Source: UBA2779 sp965232615 (lineage in GTDB: Bacteria; Spirochaetota; Spirochaetia; DSM-2461). Taken from it: a stretch of 64,000 nucleotides of DNA. The translations under genes were made by a program, and so were the position numbers. The stretch lies in the NCBI GenBank assembly GCA_965232615.1, contig OZ246985.1, positions 1-64,000 of the forward strand, written 5' to 3'. The notes beneath the pieces were generated by a model. It was not told the origin of the DNA. It searched no databases and was given only the letters and a program-made list of their open reading frames with translations. This document shows positions 26,577 through 35,476 of the stretch, piece by piece (positions within the stretch are counted from its first letter, which is position 1; every line of letters starts with the position of its first letter).

Positions 26577-27872
26577 ATGAAAAGATTTATGGTATTGGTA
26601 ATCGCAGTCCTGGCTCTGTTTTCGTGCACCAAGAAGGGCAAGAGTGAAACCGCAGCGGTAGAAACTCCCGAATCCTTTGAGGGCATGACCCTTTCGATCA
26701 TCACCTTCACCGGTGAGTTCAAGGATCAGGGAATTGTCGCCGATTTCGAGCAGAGATCCGGAGCGACCGTAAACATGCAGGTTGTCCCTTTGGCGGATTA
26801 CGAAGCGAAAATCCGACCGCTCCTGGCTATGGGGAAGAACGTGCCGGATATTTTTGTTGGCGAGGCGGCTTATGTGCGCCAGTTTGTTGAGGCTGGCTAC
26901 TGGGCAAATCTAAGCGAGAAGCCATTCAATGCCGACACCAGTGAAATGTTTTCTTATGCGGCGGAGATGGGTACCGATTCCAGCGGCAATGTTGTTGCCC
27001 TCACCTGGCAAACCACACCGGGCGGCTGGTTCTACCGCCGCAGCTTGGCCAAAGAGTACTTCGGTACTGACGATCCTACCGAGATTGGCAAGTTGTTTAC
27101 CAACTGGGACAAGGTAATGGAGACGGCCAAGACTCTCCACGATGAGAGCGGCGGTGAAGTGAAGATGTTTCCCGGCATCGGCGAAACCATCTATCGCATC
27201 TTCTACTCCTCGCGCAAAACACCGTGGGTGAACACGGGAAATGAATTCGCCATAGATAACCAGCTTTTGGACTACATGCGTATTGGCAAAGAAATCCGCG
27301 ACAACGGCTACGATGCCAAACTTGATGACTGGTCCGGACCGTGGTTTGATGCCATGAACACCCCGCCGGGCGAGGCGAAGGTGTTTGTCTATGGCTGGCC
27401 CACCTGGGGCTTACAGTTCGTGATGAATGGCCAGGATAAGAGTTCTGGCGACTGGGCTGTCACCGCACCGCCGGATCCTTTCTTCTGGGGCGGCACCTGG
27501 GTTGGTATCTACAGGGACAGTCCCAACAAGGCCTTGGCCTGGGAATTTATCAAAATGCTCACCCAGGACAAGGAGTGGATGGAGGCCTATGCCCTCAAGG
27601 CGGGGGAGTTCATGTCTAACCGGGTCATCATGGAGAAGATCAAGGACAACTACTCCTCGGACACCCTCGCAGGGCAAAACCATTTCCAATACTTCTATGA
27701 GCAGATCCCCTACATCGATAGTTCGGCCATCCAGGGTTATGATTACCAGATCAACAGCATTTTCGCCCAGGTCCTCAATGAGTATTTGGACAATCAGCTT
27801 GGCTTCGATGAAGCCATTGCCGCTGTCGGCAACCGAGTAAAAGAGTCCTTGCCACAGGTAAGTATTCAGTAA
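26577..27872 (+). CDS. Sugar ABC transporter substrate-binding lipoprotein
   Basis: A 431-residue family 1 extracellular solute-binding protein. The lipoprotein signal is MKRFMVLVIAVLALFSC with the acylated Cys at 17. The body has ADFEQRSGATVNMQVVP, KVPDIF-like GKNVPDIFVGEAAYVRQF and, near the C-terminus, NKALAWEFIKMLTQDKEW, all typical of carbohydrate-binding components. The ribosome-binding site AAAGGAG is ideal. Two permease genes follow after a 157-bp gap containing a stem-loop, the usual arrangement that keeps the binding protein in excess. No ATPase gene is adjacent, so a shared MsmK-like ATPase elsewhere is likely. Confidence 0.9.
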   Translation: MKRFMVLVIAVLALFSCTKKGKSETAAVETPESFEGMTLSIITFTGEFKDQGIVADFEQRSGATVNMQVVPLADYEAKIRPLLAMGKNVPDIFVGEAAYVRQFVEAGYWANLSEKPFNADTSEMFSYAAEMGTDSSGNVVALTWQTTPGGWFYRRSLAKEYFGTDDPTEIGKLFTNWDKVMETAKTLHDESGGEVKMFPGIGETIYRIFYSSRKTPWVNTGNEFAIDNQLLDYMRIGKEIRDNGYDAKLDDWSGPWFDAMNTPPGEAKVFVYGWPTWGLQFVMNGQDKSSGDWAVTAPPDPFFWGGTWVGIYRDSPNKALAWEFIKMLTQDKEWMEAYALKAGEFMSNRVIMEKIKDNYSSDTLAGQNHFQYFYEQIPYIDSSAIQGYDYQINSIFAQVLNEYLDNQLGFDEAIAAVGNRVKESLPQVSIQ

Positions 27873-27884
27873 CACACGCTATAC

Positions 27885-27906
27885 TGGCCAATCTGATGAT
27901 TGGCCA
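27885..27906 (+). terminator. Intercistronic stem-loop after the binding-protein gene
   Basis: TGGCCAAT, loop CTGATG, ATTGGCCA: an 8-bp perfect stem 12 bp after the stop, without a T-run. More likely an mRNA-stabilising or partial-termination hairpin than a full terminator. It would explain higher expression of the binding protein than of the permeases. Confidence 0.5.
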
Positions 27907-28029
27907 CAGCCAGGGTTTGTTCCAGGGAGTTAGGCGACGAAGTGAAGGACAAACCTGAAGATATGGTAGGGGGCTGTGTTGGAATTTGCCCCCTAATCAA
28001 ACTCGAAAAGCGGATTTTTAGGCGTTCTA

Positions 28030-28929
28030 ATGATCGAAAAAAAACTTGCCCGTAGCGGATATTTATTCATTCTTCCTTTTTTCATCGCGTTCTGCGTCTT
28101 CTGGCTTTACCCGGCGGTGAGCACATTTGTCACCAGTCTCACCAATGAAGACTTCACACGGGCGGGGCGCAACTTTGTGGGGCTTGAAAACTATGTGTAT
28201 GAATTGACCAACACCGGTTTCTGGCGTTCGTTCATGAACACCTGGCTCATCTGGCTACCCAACATCCTCCTGCAGCTTTCTGTCGCTCTGTTTCTGGCGG
28301 TTATTCTTACCAACATGCAGATTCGCATTCGCGCCGTTGGCCTGTTTCGGGCAGTGTTCTTTTTCCCCAATTTGGTAACCACGGCCTCCATAGCCATTTT
28401 GGCCTATGCCATTTTGGATTGGCAGCATGGTGTGCTGAATCAGCTTGTTTTTGGAACTGCGCCGGGGGCGGTAGATCGCTATATCTTCTGGATGAACAGT
28501 CCAGCCATCTCACGCATCGTCATCTCCCTGATCCAAACCTGGATGTGGTTCGGCTACACCATGATTCTCTTCATGGCGGGTATTCAGGCGATACCCGCCA
28601 GTCTGTTTGAGGCCGCCGTGGTGGACGGGGCCTCTTCGGCACGAACGTTCCGTCACATCACCCTGCCGCTCCTTAAGCCTATCATGGTGTACATCGTGAT
28701 AACTTCGCTCATCGGTGGACTGAACACCTTCGATTTGCCCTGGATCATCACCCGTGGACGAGGAGGCCCCAATCAGAGTTTGACAACAACGGTGGTGTAT
28801 CTCTTCAACCGTGCTTTTCGCTTTTATCAGCTTGGAGCCGGGGCGGCGGTATCCTACCTTCTGCTTATCTTCACCTCGATTTTTTCGTACATCTATCTGC
28901 GTATTATTGGCTTTGGCCGGGAGAGTTAA
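28030..28929 (+). CDS. Sugar ABC transporter permease (MalF/UgpA-type)
   Basis: A 299-residue protein with six predicted membrane segments. The EAA motif EAAVVDGASSARTFRHITLP is in the last cytoplasmic loop and contacts the ATPase. The N-terminal LARSGYLFILPFFIAFCVFW is typical of MalF-like inner-membrane subunits. It forms a heterodimer with the next gene, whose start lies 3 bp after its stop. The substrate is unknown; family context suggests a mono- or oligosaccharide. Confidence 0.9.
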   Translation: MIEKKLARSGYLFILPFFIAFCVFWLYPAVSTFVTSLTNEDFTRAGRNFVGLENYVYELTNTGFWRSFMNTWLIWLPNILLQLSVALFLAVILTNMQIRIRAVGLFRAVFFFPNLVTTASIAILAYAILDWQHGVLNQLVFGTAPGAVDRYIFWMNSPAISRIVISLIQTWMWFGYTMILFMAGIQAIPASLFEAAVVDGASSARTFRHITLPLLKPIMVYIVITSLIGGLNTFDLPWIITRGRGGPNQSLTTTVVYLFNRAFRFYQLGAGAAVSYLLLIFTSIFSYIYLRIIGFGRES

Positions 28930-28931
28930 GC

Positions 28932-29810
28932 ATGAGAAGTCGTCAATCAACCCGAAAAACAGCCTCACGAACTCTCATTTACCTATTTCTTGTTCTTGCC
29001 GCCCTCATTTGCATGGTTCCCTTTTATATTATGATCATCAACGCCACCCGAACCAACGCCGCTATAAACCATGGCCCGACACTGATTCCTGGTCGGGCTT
29101 TGATTGAAAACTGGCTTACCCTTACCAAGGGGGTCCTTGATCCTGACACCGGCTTGCGCGCCGGGGGTCTCAATGTCCTCGGCGGGTTCCTGAATTCCCT
29201 CATTGTAGCTCTTAGCTCCACTCTACTGGCAGCCTACTTTTCTTCCCTTACCGCATACGGCTTTGCCATGTACAGATTCCGGGGCCAAAAAATCCTCTTC
29301 GCGTTGTTGCTCAGCGTCATCATGCTGCCCCCTACAATCATGCTGGTAGGGCTGTTTAAGCTCTCGATTTCCCTGAACCTATACGACACCCGGCTGTTTC
29401 TCATCCTACCAGCCATGGCCAGTCCTTACACCGTATTCTTCCTCCGCCAATACACCAAAACCGTTATCAATCCCAGCCTAATAGAGGCGGCGCGTATCGA
29501 TAGCGCCGGTGAGTTTTACATTTTTCACCGCATTGCCCTTCCTCTATTAACTCCAGGCATTGCCACCATGTCTATCTTTGGCTTTCTGGTGCAATGGAAC
29601 AACTACCTGCTACCGCTCACTATTCTCAACAGCCAGGAGAAATATACCCTGCCGCTGCTCATCCAGCAATTGAACACCACCACCTACCAGCGTGATTTCG
29701 GAGCCATGTACCTTGGCGTTGCCCTGAGCGTTGTGCCCATCCTCATCGCCTTCGCTTTCCTTGCCCGCTATCTCATATCGGGAATAGCCTTTGGAGCGGT
29801 AAAGGAATAG
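28932..29810 (+). CDS. Sugar ABC transporter permease (MalG/UgpE-type)
   Basis: A 292-residue partner permease with six membrane segments and the EAA loop EAARIDSAGEFYIFHRIALP. ICMVPFYIMIINATR near the N-terminus is the MalG-type signature start. It directly follows the first permease and ends the operon; downstream are inverted-repeat elements and no ATPase gene. The operon has higher GC than the surrounding DNA, which would fit acquisition from elsewhere, though this is a visual impression only. Confidence 0.9.
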   Translation: MRSRQSTRKTASRTLIYLFLVLAALICMVPFYIMIINATRTNAAINHGPTLIPGRALIENWLTLTKGVLDPDTGLRAGGLNVLGGFLNSLIVALSSTLLAAYFSSLTAYGFAMYRFRGQKILFALLLSVIMLPPTIMLVGLFKLSISLNLYDTRLFLILPAMASPYTVFFLRQYTKTVINPSLIEAARIDSAGEFYIFHRIALPLLTPGIATMSIFGFLVQWNNYLLPLTILNSQEKYTLPLLIQQLNTTTYQRDFGAMYLGVALSVVPILIAFAFLARYLISGIAFGAVKE

Positions 29811-29881
29811 TCAGCCCACTGTTATCTGCAAACTCCAATGCACCTGCCGGATAATTTTTTTACCGCCAGGGACTCGCCTTA

Positions 29882-29968
29882 GGGTACCTCTAAAAATAGC
29901 TTTAGGAAATTGACGAAGTGGCGGTAGAAAAGATCGAGTCAAGAACTAAATGGGTTTTTTGAGGTGCC
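29882..29968. mobile_element. Small inverted-repeat element, short type
   Basis: Starts GGGTACCTCTAAAAATAGC and ends GGGTTTTTTGAGGTGCC. Nearly identical to the copy at 50198 (shared GGAAATTGACGAAGTGGCGG versus GGGAATTGACGAAGTGGCGG). Its two halves match the two ends of the long copy at 43756, so the short type is a deletion derivative. Confidence 0.8.
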
Positions 29969-30079
29969 AAATAACAAAATTTCCCATCATTCCGCTGTCC
30001 TCATGCTCCAGGAAAATGAAGTATGAATCCAATGTAGGGAATTGAAGAAGGGTCTTTTCTCTACGGTGGACTTTATATA

Positions 30080-30281
30080 GGGTACCTCAGCTATAACATC
30101 TGTCGTTATGTGTATTTGAGACAATCCCTGGGATAAGTGGGCACTGAATGTGCTCCGTAAGCCGAAAAAAGCCTGATAACGGGTTAAGATCACTGAGAAA
30201 GGTCGAAATTTTCAGAAAAAAATGAAAAAAAGGACGTTTTTCCCGAATCAAGGGTTGACAAACTTGTTTTTTAGAGGTATC
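30080..30281 (+). mobile_element. Leader-type inverted-repeat element upstream of metalloprotease lipoprotein copy 1
   Basis: Begins GGGTACCTC and ends TTTTTTAGAGGTATC, the same ends as the other small elements, but with a different interior (ATAACATCTGTCGTTATGTG through AAAGGACGTTTTTCCCG). The interior recurs at 31559 and 42571. It ends 34 bp before the ATG, and TTGACA at 30255-30260 lies inside it, so the element may supply a promoter half or a structured leader. Confidence 0.75.
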
Positions 30282-30315
30282 TGAAAAGAATAGCTACTAA
30301 TACAGGAGAAACAGG

Positions 30316-31437
30316 ATGAAAATGAAAGACTATACATTGCTGGTCATGGTTCTGATGAGCTTGACCTATGGCTGCACATCGACCCCCTCCCCCAACAAGG
30401 CAAGCGGTGAAACGAAGGCGCTGGCGGCGGATGTTGACACCTCGAACGGAATTAGCTCGTCCATGGATGATTACATCATATATCACAACAGGATCGGCAA
30501 TATCACCTACAGTATAGCCAGTTATGAACCGATGGAAACATGGTTCACATCCCAGGCCAAAGGCAAAAGTGACGAAGAGATTCTCACCCTATACGATCAG
30601 CTGCCCCTTATCAAAGACACCGACAACTATGACAATGATCCGCTCGAGAAGAATAAGCGGGTAAAGACAATTACCGAAGCCATCCTTGAAAACGAAAACT
30701 ATGCATTCACCAAGCAGCTAATACTGGATTCCACGGCCCCCGCATTAGAGAAGTCCAGCCAATTCTTCAGTCATCTCTACCCGGAACAGGAAATGAACAT
30801 CATCCTGGTACTGAACCCATTTTTTCTTAACGGCGGAATGGGCACTACGAAGACATTGCCGGATGGCCGTAAGCAGGCCCGACTGGAAGTGGGTACTGCA
30901 GTCATGTCCGATGCTTTCAATGATGAATTGGATGCCGTTACATTCCTGGCGCATGAATTAACCCATATCGTCCACCAATATTTCGGTGCTTCCGAGGAAA
31001 TAGAAAAACAAATTGATTTCACATCACCAGACATTACAATGGATATCAGTTTATTCATGGAAGGAGCGGCATCCTATTATTCAGGTTTGATAGCGGAAAC
31101 TGACGATTATGGCCATATATTTCTGCAAAAGGAATATGATGAGCCCGGTCCCGTATACGATGAAGGCTTTATCAAGACCGTCGCGACGAAATACTATGAG
31201 GAAATGGCCGGACAGCCATATAATAGCGAGGTGCACCGTTTATGGTATAGTGCTTTCACCGCCCCGGAGGAACGTCCATTCGCCCAGTATCCGGCCATTG
31301 CCTACTTTCTTGGCTACCATGCGGTGAAGAATCTCATCGAAACCGAAGCCTTTACTCTTAAATCGCTCCTGGAACGGCCTGCCATGGAGTTACAAGAACC
31401 CATTCGCAGGGCAATGAGAAACCTGATGGAGGGATGA
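30316..31437 (+). CDS. Zinc-metalloprotease lipoprotein (DUF2268-like), copy 1
   Basis: A 373-residue lipoprotein: signal MKMKDYTLLVMVLMSLTYGC with the lipobox Cys at 20. The zinc motif HExxH is in FLAHELTHIVHQYF, followed about 45 residues later by LFMEGAASYYSG, which places a third ligand Glu as in gluzincin proteases. The order resembles DUF2268-type predicted Zn-dependent proteases. The protein is probably attached to the outer or inner membrane facing the periplasm or surface. The ribosome-binding site is AGGAGAAAC. It is duplicated in tandem with its leader; the two proteins differ at scattered positions and by two short deletions. Confidence 0.75.
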   Translation: MKMKDYTLLVMVLMSLTYGCTSTPSPNKASGETKALAADVDTSNGISSSMDDYIIYHNRIGNITYSIASYEPMETWFTSQAKGKSDEEILTLYDQLPLIKDTDNYDNDPLEKNKRVKTITEAILENENYAFTKQLILDSTAPALEKSSQFFSHLYPEQEMNIILVLNPFFLNGGMGTTKTLPDGRKQARLEVGTAVMSDAFNDELDAVTFLAHELTHIVHQYFGASEEIEKQIDFTSPDITMDISLFMEGAASYYSGLIAETDDYGHIFLQKEYDEPGPVYDEGFIKTVATKYYEEMAGQPYNSEVHRLWYSAFTAPEERPFAQYPAIAYFLGYHAVKNLIETEAFTLKSLLERPAMELQEPIRRAMRNLMEG

Positions 31438-31558
31438 TTGTGTGTCTTTGATTAGCAGGCTTTTTCTCCGGTGATGTTTTTGTTTATATCAGGTCCTAAA
31501 GTATCGCTGTTCTGAAATTTTCAAAATTCCTAAACCCTCTGGCGGTTGCTTTTATAAG

Positions 31559-31749
31559 CTATAACATCTGTCGTTATGTGTATTTGAGACAATCCCTGGG
31601 ATAAGTGGGCACTGAATGTGCTCCGTAAGCCGAAAAAAGCCTGATAACGGGTTAAGATCACTGAGAAAGGTCGAAATTTTCAGAAAAAAATGAAAAAAAG
31701 GACGTTTTTCCCGAATCAAGGGTTGACAAACTTGTTTTTTAGAGGTATC
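31559..31749 (+). repeat. Leader repeat, copy 2
   Basis: Essentially the same sequence as 30091-30281, carried by the tandem duplication. It lacks the GGGTACCTC left end present in copy 1 because the duplication junction lies just inside it, which shows that copy 2 arose from copy 1 rather than by independent insertion. Confidence 0.85.
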
Positions 31750-31783
31750 TGAAAAGAATAGCTACTAATACAGGAGAAACAGG

Positions 31784-32893
31784 ATGAAAATGAAAGACTA
31801 TACATTGCTGGTCATGGTTCTGATGAGCTTGACCTATGGCTGCACATCGACCCCCTCCCCCAACAAGGCAAGCGGTGAAACGAAGGCGCTGGCGGCGGAT
31901 GTTGACACCTCGAACGGAATTAGCTCGTCCATGGATGATTACATCATATATCACGACAGGATCGGCAATATCACCTACAGTATAGCCAGTTATGAACCGA
32001 TGGAAACATGGTTCACATCCCAGGCCAAAGGCAAAAGTGACGAAGAGATTCTCACCCTATACGATCAGCTGCCCCTTATCAAAGACACCGACAGCTATGA
32101 CCATGATTCGCCCGAGAAGAATAAACGGATAATGGCAATTACCGAAGCCATCCTTGAAAACGAAAACTATGCATTCACCAAGCAGCTAATATTGGATTCC
32201 ACTGCCCCCGCATTAGAGAAGTCCAGCCAATTCTTCAGTCATCTCTACCCGGAACAGGAAATGAACATCATCCTGGTACTGAACCCATTTTTTGTTAACG
32301 GCGGAATGGGCATTATGAAGACATTGCCGGATGGCCGTAAGCAGGGCCGACTGGAAGTGGGTACTGCAGTCATGTCCGATGCTTTCAATGATGAATTGGA
32401 TGCCGTTACATTCCTGGCGCATGAATTAACCCATATCGTCCACCAATATTTCGGTGGTGCCGAGGAAATAGTTGATTTCACATCACCAGACATTACAATG
32501 GATCTCAGTTTATTCATGGAAGGAGCGGCATCCTATTATTCAGGTTTGATAGCGGAAACTGATGATTATGGCCATATATTTCTGCAAAAGGAATATGATG
32601 AGCCCGGTCCCATATACGATGAAGGCTTTGTCAAGACCGTCGCGGCGAAATACTATGAGGAAATGGCCGGACAGCCATATAGCGAGGTGCACCGTTTATG
32701 GTATAGCGGTTTCACCGCCCCGGAGGAACGTCCATTCGCCCAGTATCCGGCCATTGCCTACTTTCTTGGCTACCATGCGGTGAAGAATCTCATCGAAACC
32801 GAAGCCTTTACTCTTAAATCGCTCCTGGAACGGCCTGCCATGGAGTTACAAGAACCCATTCGCAGGGCAGTGAGAAACCTGATGGAGGGATGA
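31784..32893 (+). CDS. Zinc-metalloprotease lipoprotein (DUF2268-like), copy 2
   Basis: A 369-residue paralogue of the gene at 30316 with the same lipobox, HELTH zinc motif and downstream Glu. It lacks three residues after the zinc site (the EEIEKQ stretch is shortened to EEIV) and one Asn in PYNSEVH. Substitutions concentrate in two places: the DNYDNDPLEKNKRVKT segment (about residues 94-110) and around the deletion. All motifs needed for activity remain, so both copies may function. Expression signals are identical to copy 1. Confidence 0.75.
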   Translation: MKMKDYTLLVMVLMSLTYGCTSTPSPNKASGETKALAADVDTSNGISSSMDDYIIYHDRIGNITYSIASYEPMETWFTSQAKGKSDEEILTLYDQLPLIKDTDSYDHDSPEKNKRIMAITEAILENENYAFTKQLILDSTAPALEKSSQFFSHLYPEQEMNIILVLNPFFVNGGMGIMKTLPDGRKQGRLEVGTAVMSDAFNDELDAVTFLAHELTHIVHQYFGGAEEIVDFTSPDITMDLSLFMEGAASYYSGLIAETDDYGHIFLQKEYDEPGPIYDEGFVKTVAAKYYEEMAGQPYSEVHRLWYSGFTAPEERPFAQYPAIAYFLGYHAVKNLIETEAFTLKSLLERPAMELQEPIRRAVRNLMEG

Positions 32894-33112
32894 TTGTGTG
32901 TCTTTGATTAGCAGGCTTTTTCTCCGGTGATGTTTTTGTTTATATCAGGTCCTAAAGTATCGCTGTTCTGAAATTTTCAAAATTCCTAAACCCTCTGGCG
33001 GTTGCTTTTATATGCTGGATCAACTGTTTATTCCTTCCGAGAATGCGTTGGTTACCCTGGCCTCCATCCTTATCTCTATTGTTCTCAATTTCTGGAGATG
33101 CTATAGTAGCCT

Positions 33113-33988
33113 ATGTCAAATATAATGACTGTTAAACAACTCTATAAAAGCTACGGTCAAATCATAGCTGTTGACGGTATAGATATTGACATCGAAGAGG
33201 GAAGCTGTTTTGGACTTCTTGGACCGAATGGCGCGGGGAAAACAACAACAATAGAAATGATGGAAGGTATAATGAAGCCGGATAAGGGAGATATCCTTTT
33301 TCGGGGAAACCCCATCGATAAGCAGTTCAAAAAGAACGTTGGGATACAGTTTCAATCCACAGCGCTTCCAGAATACATAACAGTAAAAGAAACACTGGAG
33401 CTATTTTCTGCTTTTTATCCCCATCCTCGTTCGATGGATGAGACAATCGAGTTGTGTTCCCTGTCCGACATCCTGAAAAGGGATAACCGGAAACTCTCCG
33501 GAGGACAGAAGCAGCGGATGCTTCTTGGTCTTGCTATTATCCCCCAGCCTGAAATCATCTTTCTTGATGAACCCACAACCGGTCTTGACCCGGCTGCAAG
33601 GCGGAATTTTTGGGGATTGATCAATAAAATCAAAGCTGAAAACAAAACTATTCTGCTGACCACTCACTATATGGAAGAAGCGGAGATTCTCTGTGATAAA
33701 ATCGCCATAATGGATCATGGCAGGATACTTGAAAGCGATGCTCCAGGCAAACTGCTTGACAAGCATTTTGAAGGAGTCCTTGTGAAACTTCCCCGGGCTG
33801 GTAAGGATCCTACTGAATTACCAGGGCATAGTATTATCGGGGATACAATTGAAATTCAGACGAACAATCTCGAGGATACTCTGAAGATATTGATTAATGG
33901 GGGATATCAGACTGATGGCCTTTCAATTCACAAACCTGACCTGGAAGATTTATTTATAAAACTTACAGGTTCGTCCCTGAGATCATAG
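33113..33988 (+). CDS. ABC-2 type exporter ATP-binding protein
   Basis: A 291-residue ATPase with Walker A GPNGAGKTTT, the Q-loop in VGIQFQSTALPEY, signature LSGGQKQRM and Walker B IIFLDEPTTGLDP followed by the H-loop LLTTHYMEEAE. The C-terminal 75 residues are the extra domain of drug/lipid (DrrA/CcmA-like) ATPases. The cognate permease starts 10 bp downstream. The substrate (drug, lipid or polysaccharide) cannot be told. Confidence 0.9.
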   Translation: MSNIMTVKQLYKSYGQIIAVDGIDIDIEEGSCFGLLGPNGAGKTTTIEMMEGIMKPDKGDILFRGNPIDKQFKKNVGIQFQSTALPEYITVKETLELFSAFYPHPRSMDETIELCSLSDILKRDNRKLSGGQKQRMLLGLAIIPQPEIIFLDEPTTGLDPAARRNFWGLINKIKAENKTILLTTHYMEEAEILCDKIAIMDHGRILESDAPGKLLDKHFEGVLVKLPRAGKDPTELPGHSIIGDTIEIQTNNLEDTLKILINGGYQTDGLSIHKPDLEDLFIKLTGSSLRS

Positions 33989-33997
33989 GAGATAATC

Positions 33998-35023
33998 GTG
34001 AAGCAATTCATGGCAATGGTCAAAGCCCGATCAATGGAATTTGTTCGCGACCGGGGAACATTCTTCTGGAATCTTATTTTTCCGATCATAATGATAACTG
34101 GTTTTTCGTTCGCCTTTTCAAGCGATAATGATACCATGTTCAAGGTCGGAGTAATCGGTGATATTCCTGCTCCCGAAGAGATGGATTTTCTCCAGATACA
34201 ATCGATTGATTTCATTGATTACACGCTGGAAAAGAACTTTCTTCCCAGAGACGAGATTCTTGAGCGTCTGCGATTTCATCAAATTGATATGTTGATAGAT
34301 TTTTCTACGAATGAATATTTCATCAACGAACAATCACCCAGTACAGAGGTGTTGAATGCTCTCATCCGCATCCCCGATCCAGGCGCTCAGAGATTTTTGA
34401 AAAAACAGCAGGTTTCCGGTAAGGCAATACGCTATGTTGACTGGCTGGTTCCCGGGATTATTGGTATGAATATGATGTTCTCCTGCCTATTCGGAGTCGG
34501 TTTTGTAATCGTCCGCTACCGAAAAAACGGTGTATTAAAACGGCTCAAAGCTACTCCCGTCACTCCCTTCAACTTCATTTTAGCTCAGATAGCATCCCGT
34601 TACATCATCGTCATATTTACTTCCATCCTTGTGTACTGCGGAACAAATATCTTTCTGAAATTTATGATGCTGGGATCGTATCTGAATCTTATTCTTGTAA
34701 CATCCCTGGCAATAATCTGCATGATAGCTCTGGGCTTGCTTTTTGCAACGCGTTTCAAGAGTGAAGAGCTTACGAGCGGCATTATGAATGTGGTGATATT
34801 CCCCATGATGATATTCTCAGGGGTATTTTTTTCACTGGAGGGAACCCCGGAAATCCTGCAGAAAGTATCCCGCATCATTCCCCTGACCCATTATATTGAA
34901 GCATCCCGGAGTATCATGCTTGAAGGGGAGGGATTGTTGGCCGTAATGCCCAATATACTGGTTCTGGGCGGTATGGCACTGGCATTTCTTCTAACGGCAA
35001 GTATTCTTTTCAAATGGGATTAA
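33998..35023 (+). CDS. ABC-2 type exporter permease
   Basis: A 341-residue membrane protein: one N-terminal segment (IFPIIMITGFSFAFS), a large extracytoplasmic loop of about 130 residues, then five C-terminal segments. ABC-2 membrane signature VKRLKATPVTPFNF-type (here VLKRLKATPVTPFNFILAQ) and MMIFSGVFFSLEGTPEILQ are present. It forms the transmembrane half of the exporter with the preceding ATPase. The GTG-preceding sequence GGAGATAATCGTG fits a GTG start at 33998. Confidence 0.88.
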   Translation: MKQFMAMVKARSMEFVRDRGTFFWNLIFPIIMITGFSFAFSSDNDTMFKVGVIGDIPAPEEMDFLQIQSIDFIDYTLEKNFLPRDEILERLRFHQIDMLIDFSTNEYFINEQSPSTEVLNALIRIPDPGAQRFLKKQQVSGKAIRYVDWLVPGIIGMNMMFSCLFGVGFVIVRYRKNGVLKRLKATPVTPFNFILAQIASRYIIVIFTSILVYCGTNIFLKFMMLGSYLNLILVTSLAIICMIALGLLFATRFKSEELTSGIMNVVIFPMMIFSGVFFSLEGTPEILQKVSRIIPLTHYIEASRSIMLEGEGLLAVMPNILVLGGMALAFLLTASILFKWD

Positions 35024-35056
35024 GAATTACCGGATTATGCCAGGGCAAGGAGCATC

Positions 35057-35299
35057 TTAAGGGCCGGGATCCGGGTTCTCCGGCACTGTTCCATCGTCAA
35101 AAACACCATGAAGGATGAGTTTTGCCAGGCAGTCCTCTTCCTTAAAAAGCTCCTCTTTGTTCTTGAAATACTTGTAAAAAATACCATTGGACAGCTCAGC
35201 CCTACGGCAGATTTCCGCCACGGAAACTGTTTCGTACCAGTTTTCACTAAACAGGATGAGGGCTGTATTCAGGAGTTTTTTTCGTGTGTCCGCTACCAT
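35057..35299 (-). pseudogene. TetR-family regulator, truncated after the DNA-binding domain
   Basis: From ATG 35299 the protein (about 80 residues) has a complete TetR helix-turn-helix: RKKLLNTALILFSENWYETVSVAEICRRAELSNGIFYKYF read in parts. It ends shortly after KNKEELFKEEDC in an unrelated tail. The ligand-binding domain is missing. The open frame extends upstream to 35467 with an unrecognised 56-residue segment, possibly from a fused neighbour remnant. It lies downstream of the thiolase, so it may once have controlled that gene cluster. Confidence 0.65.
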
Positions 35300-35476
35300 C
35301 CTGCTCCCAGACGTGATGCTGTCCTCATGCCCGATAAAGGCATCACGATGCATCTTCATCCCGGCAGTGACCAGTTCATCCAGTCGTTCGGCGTTGTTCA
35401 ATGTGGACATCACTCTGGCCATGGCATCCTTCAGCAGCTCTCTGTCCCCCGCTGATATGAACTTCAAATTCTTCCA

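Larger units (their letters stand above)
30091..33012 (+). repeat. Tandem duplication, two units of about 1468 bp
   Basis: Unit 1 runs from about 30091 to 31558 and unit 2 from about 31559 to 33012. Both contain the leader repeat, the metalloprotease lipoprotein gene and the same 3' flank (for example AGCAGGCTTTTTCTCCGGTG). Matching positions are offset by exactly 1468 bp until small in-frame deletions in unit 2 (12 bp in all within the gene). The second boundary follows TTGCTTTTATA, where unit 1 continues into the leader and unit 2 into unique DNA. Confidence 0.92.

Noticed and set aside
33012..33125. A 37-codon frame with a hydrophobic centre just before the ABC ATPase gene
   Set aside because: It starts at the duplication edge, overlaps the next gene start and has no ribosome-binding site; probably chance or remnant.
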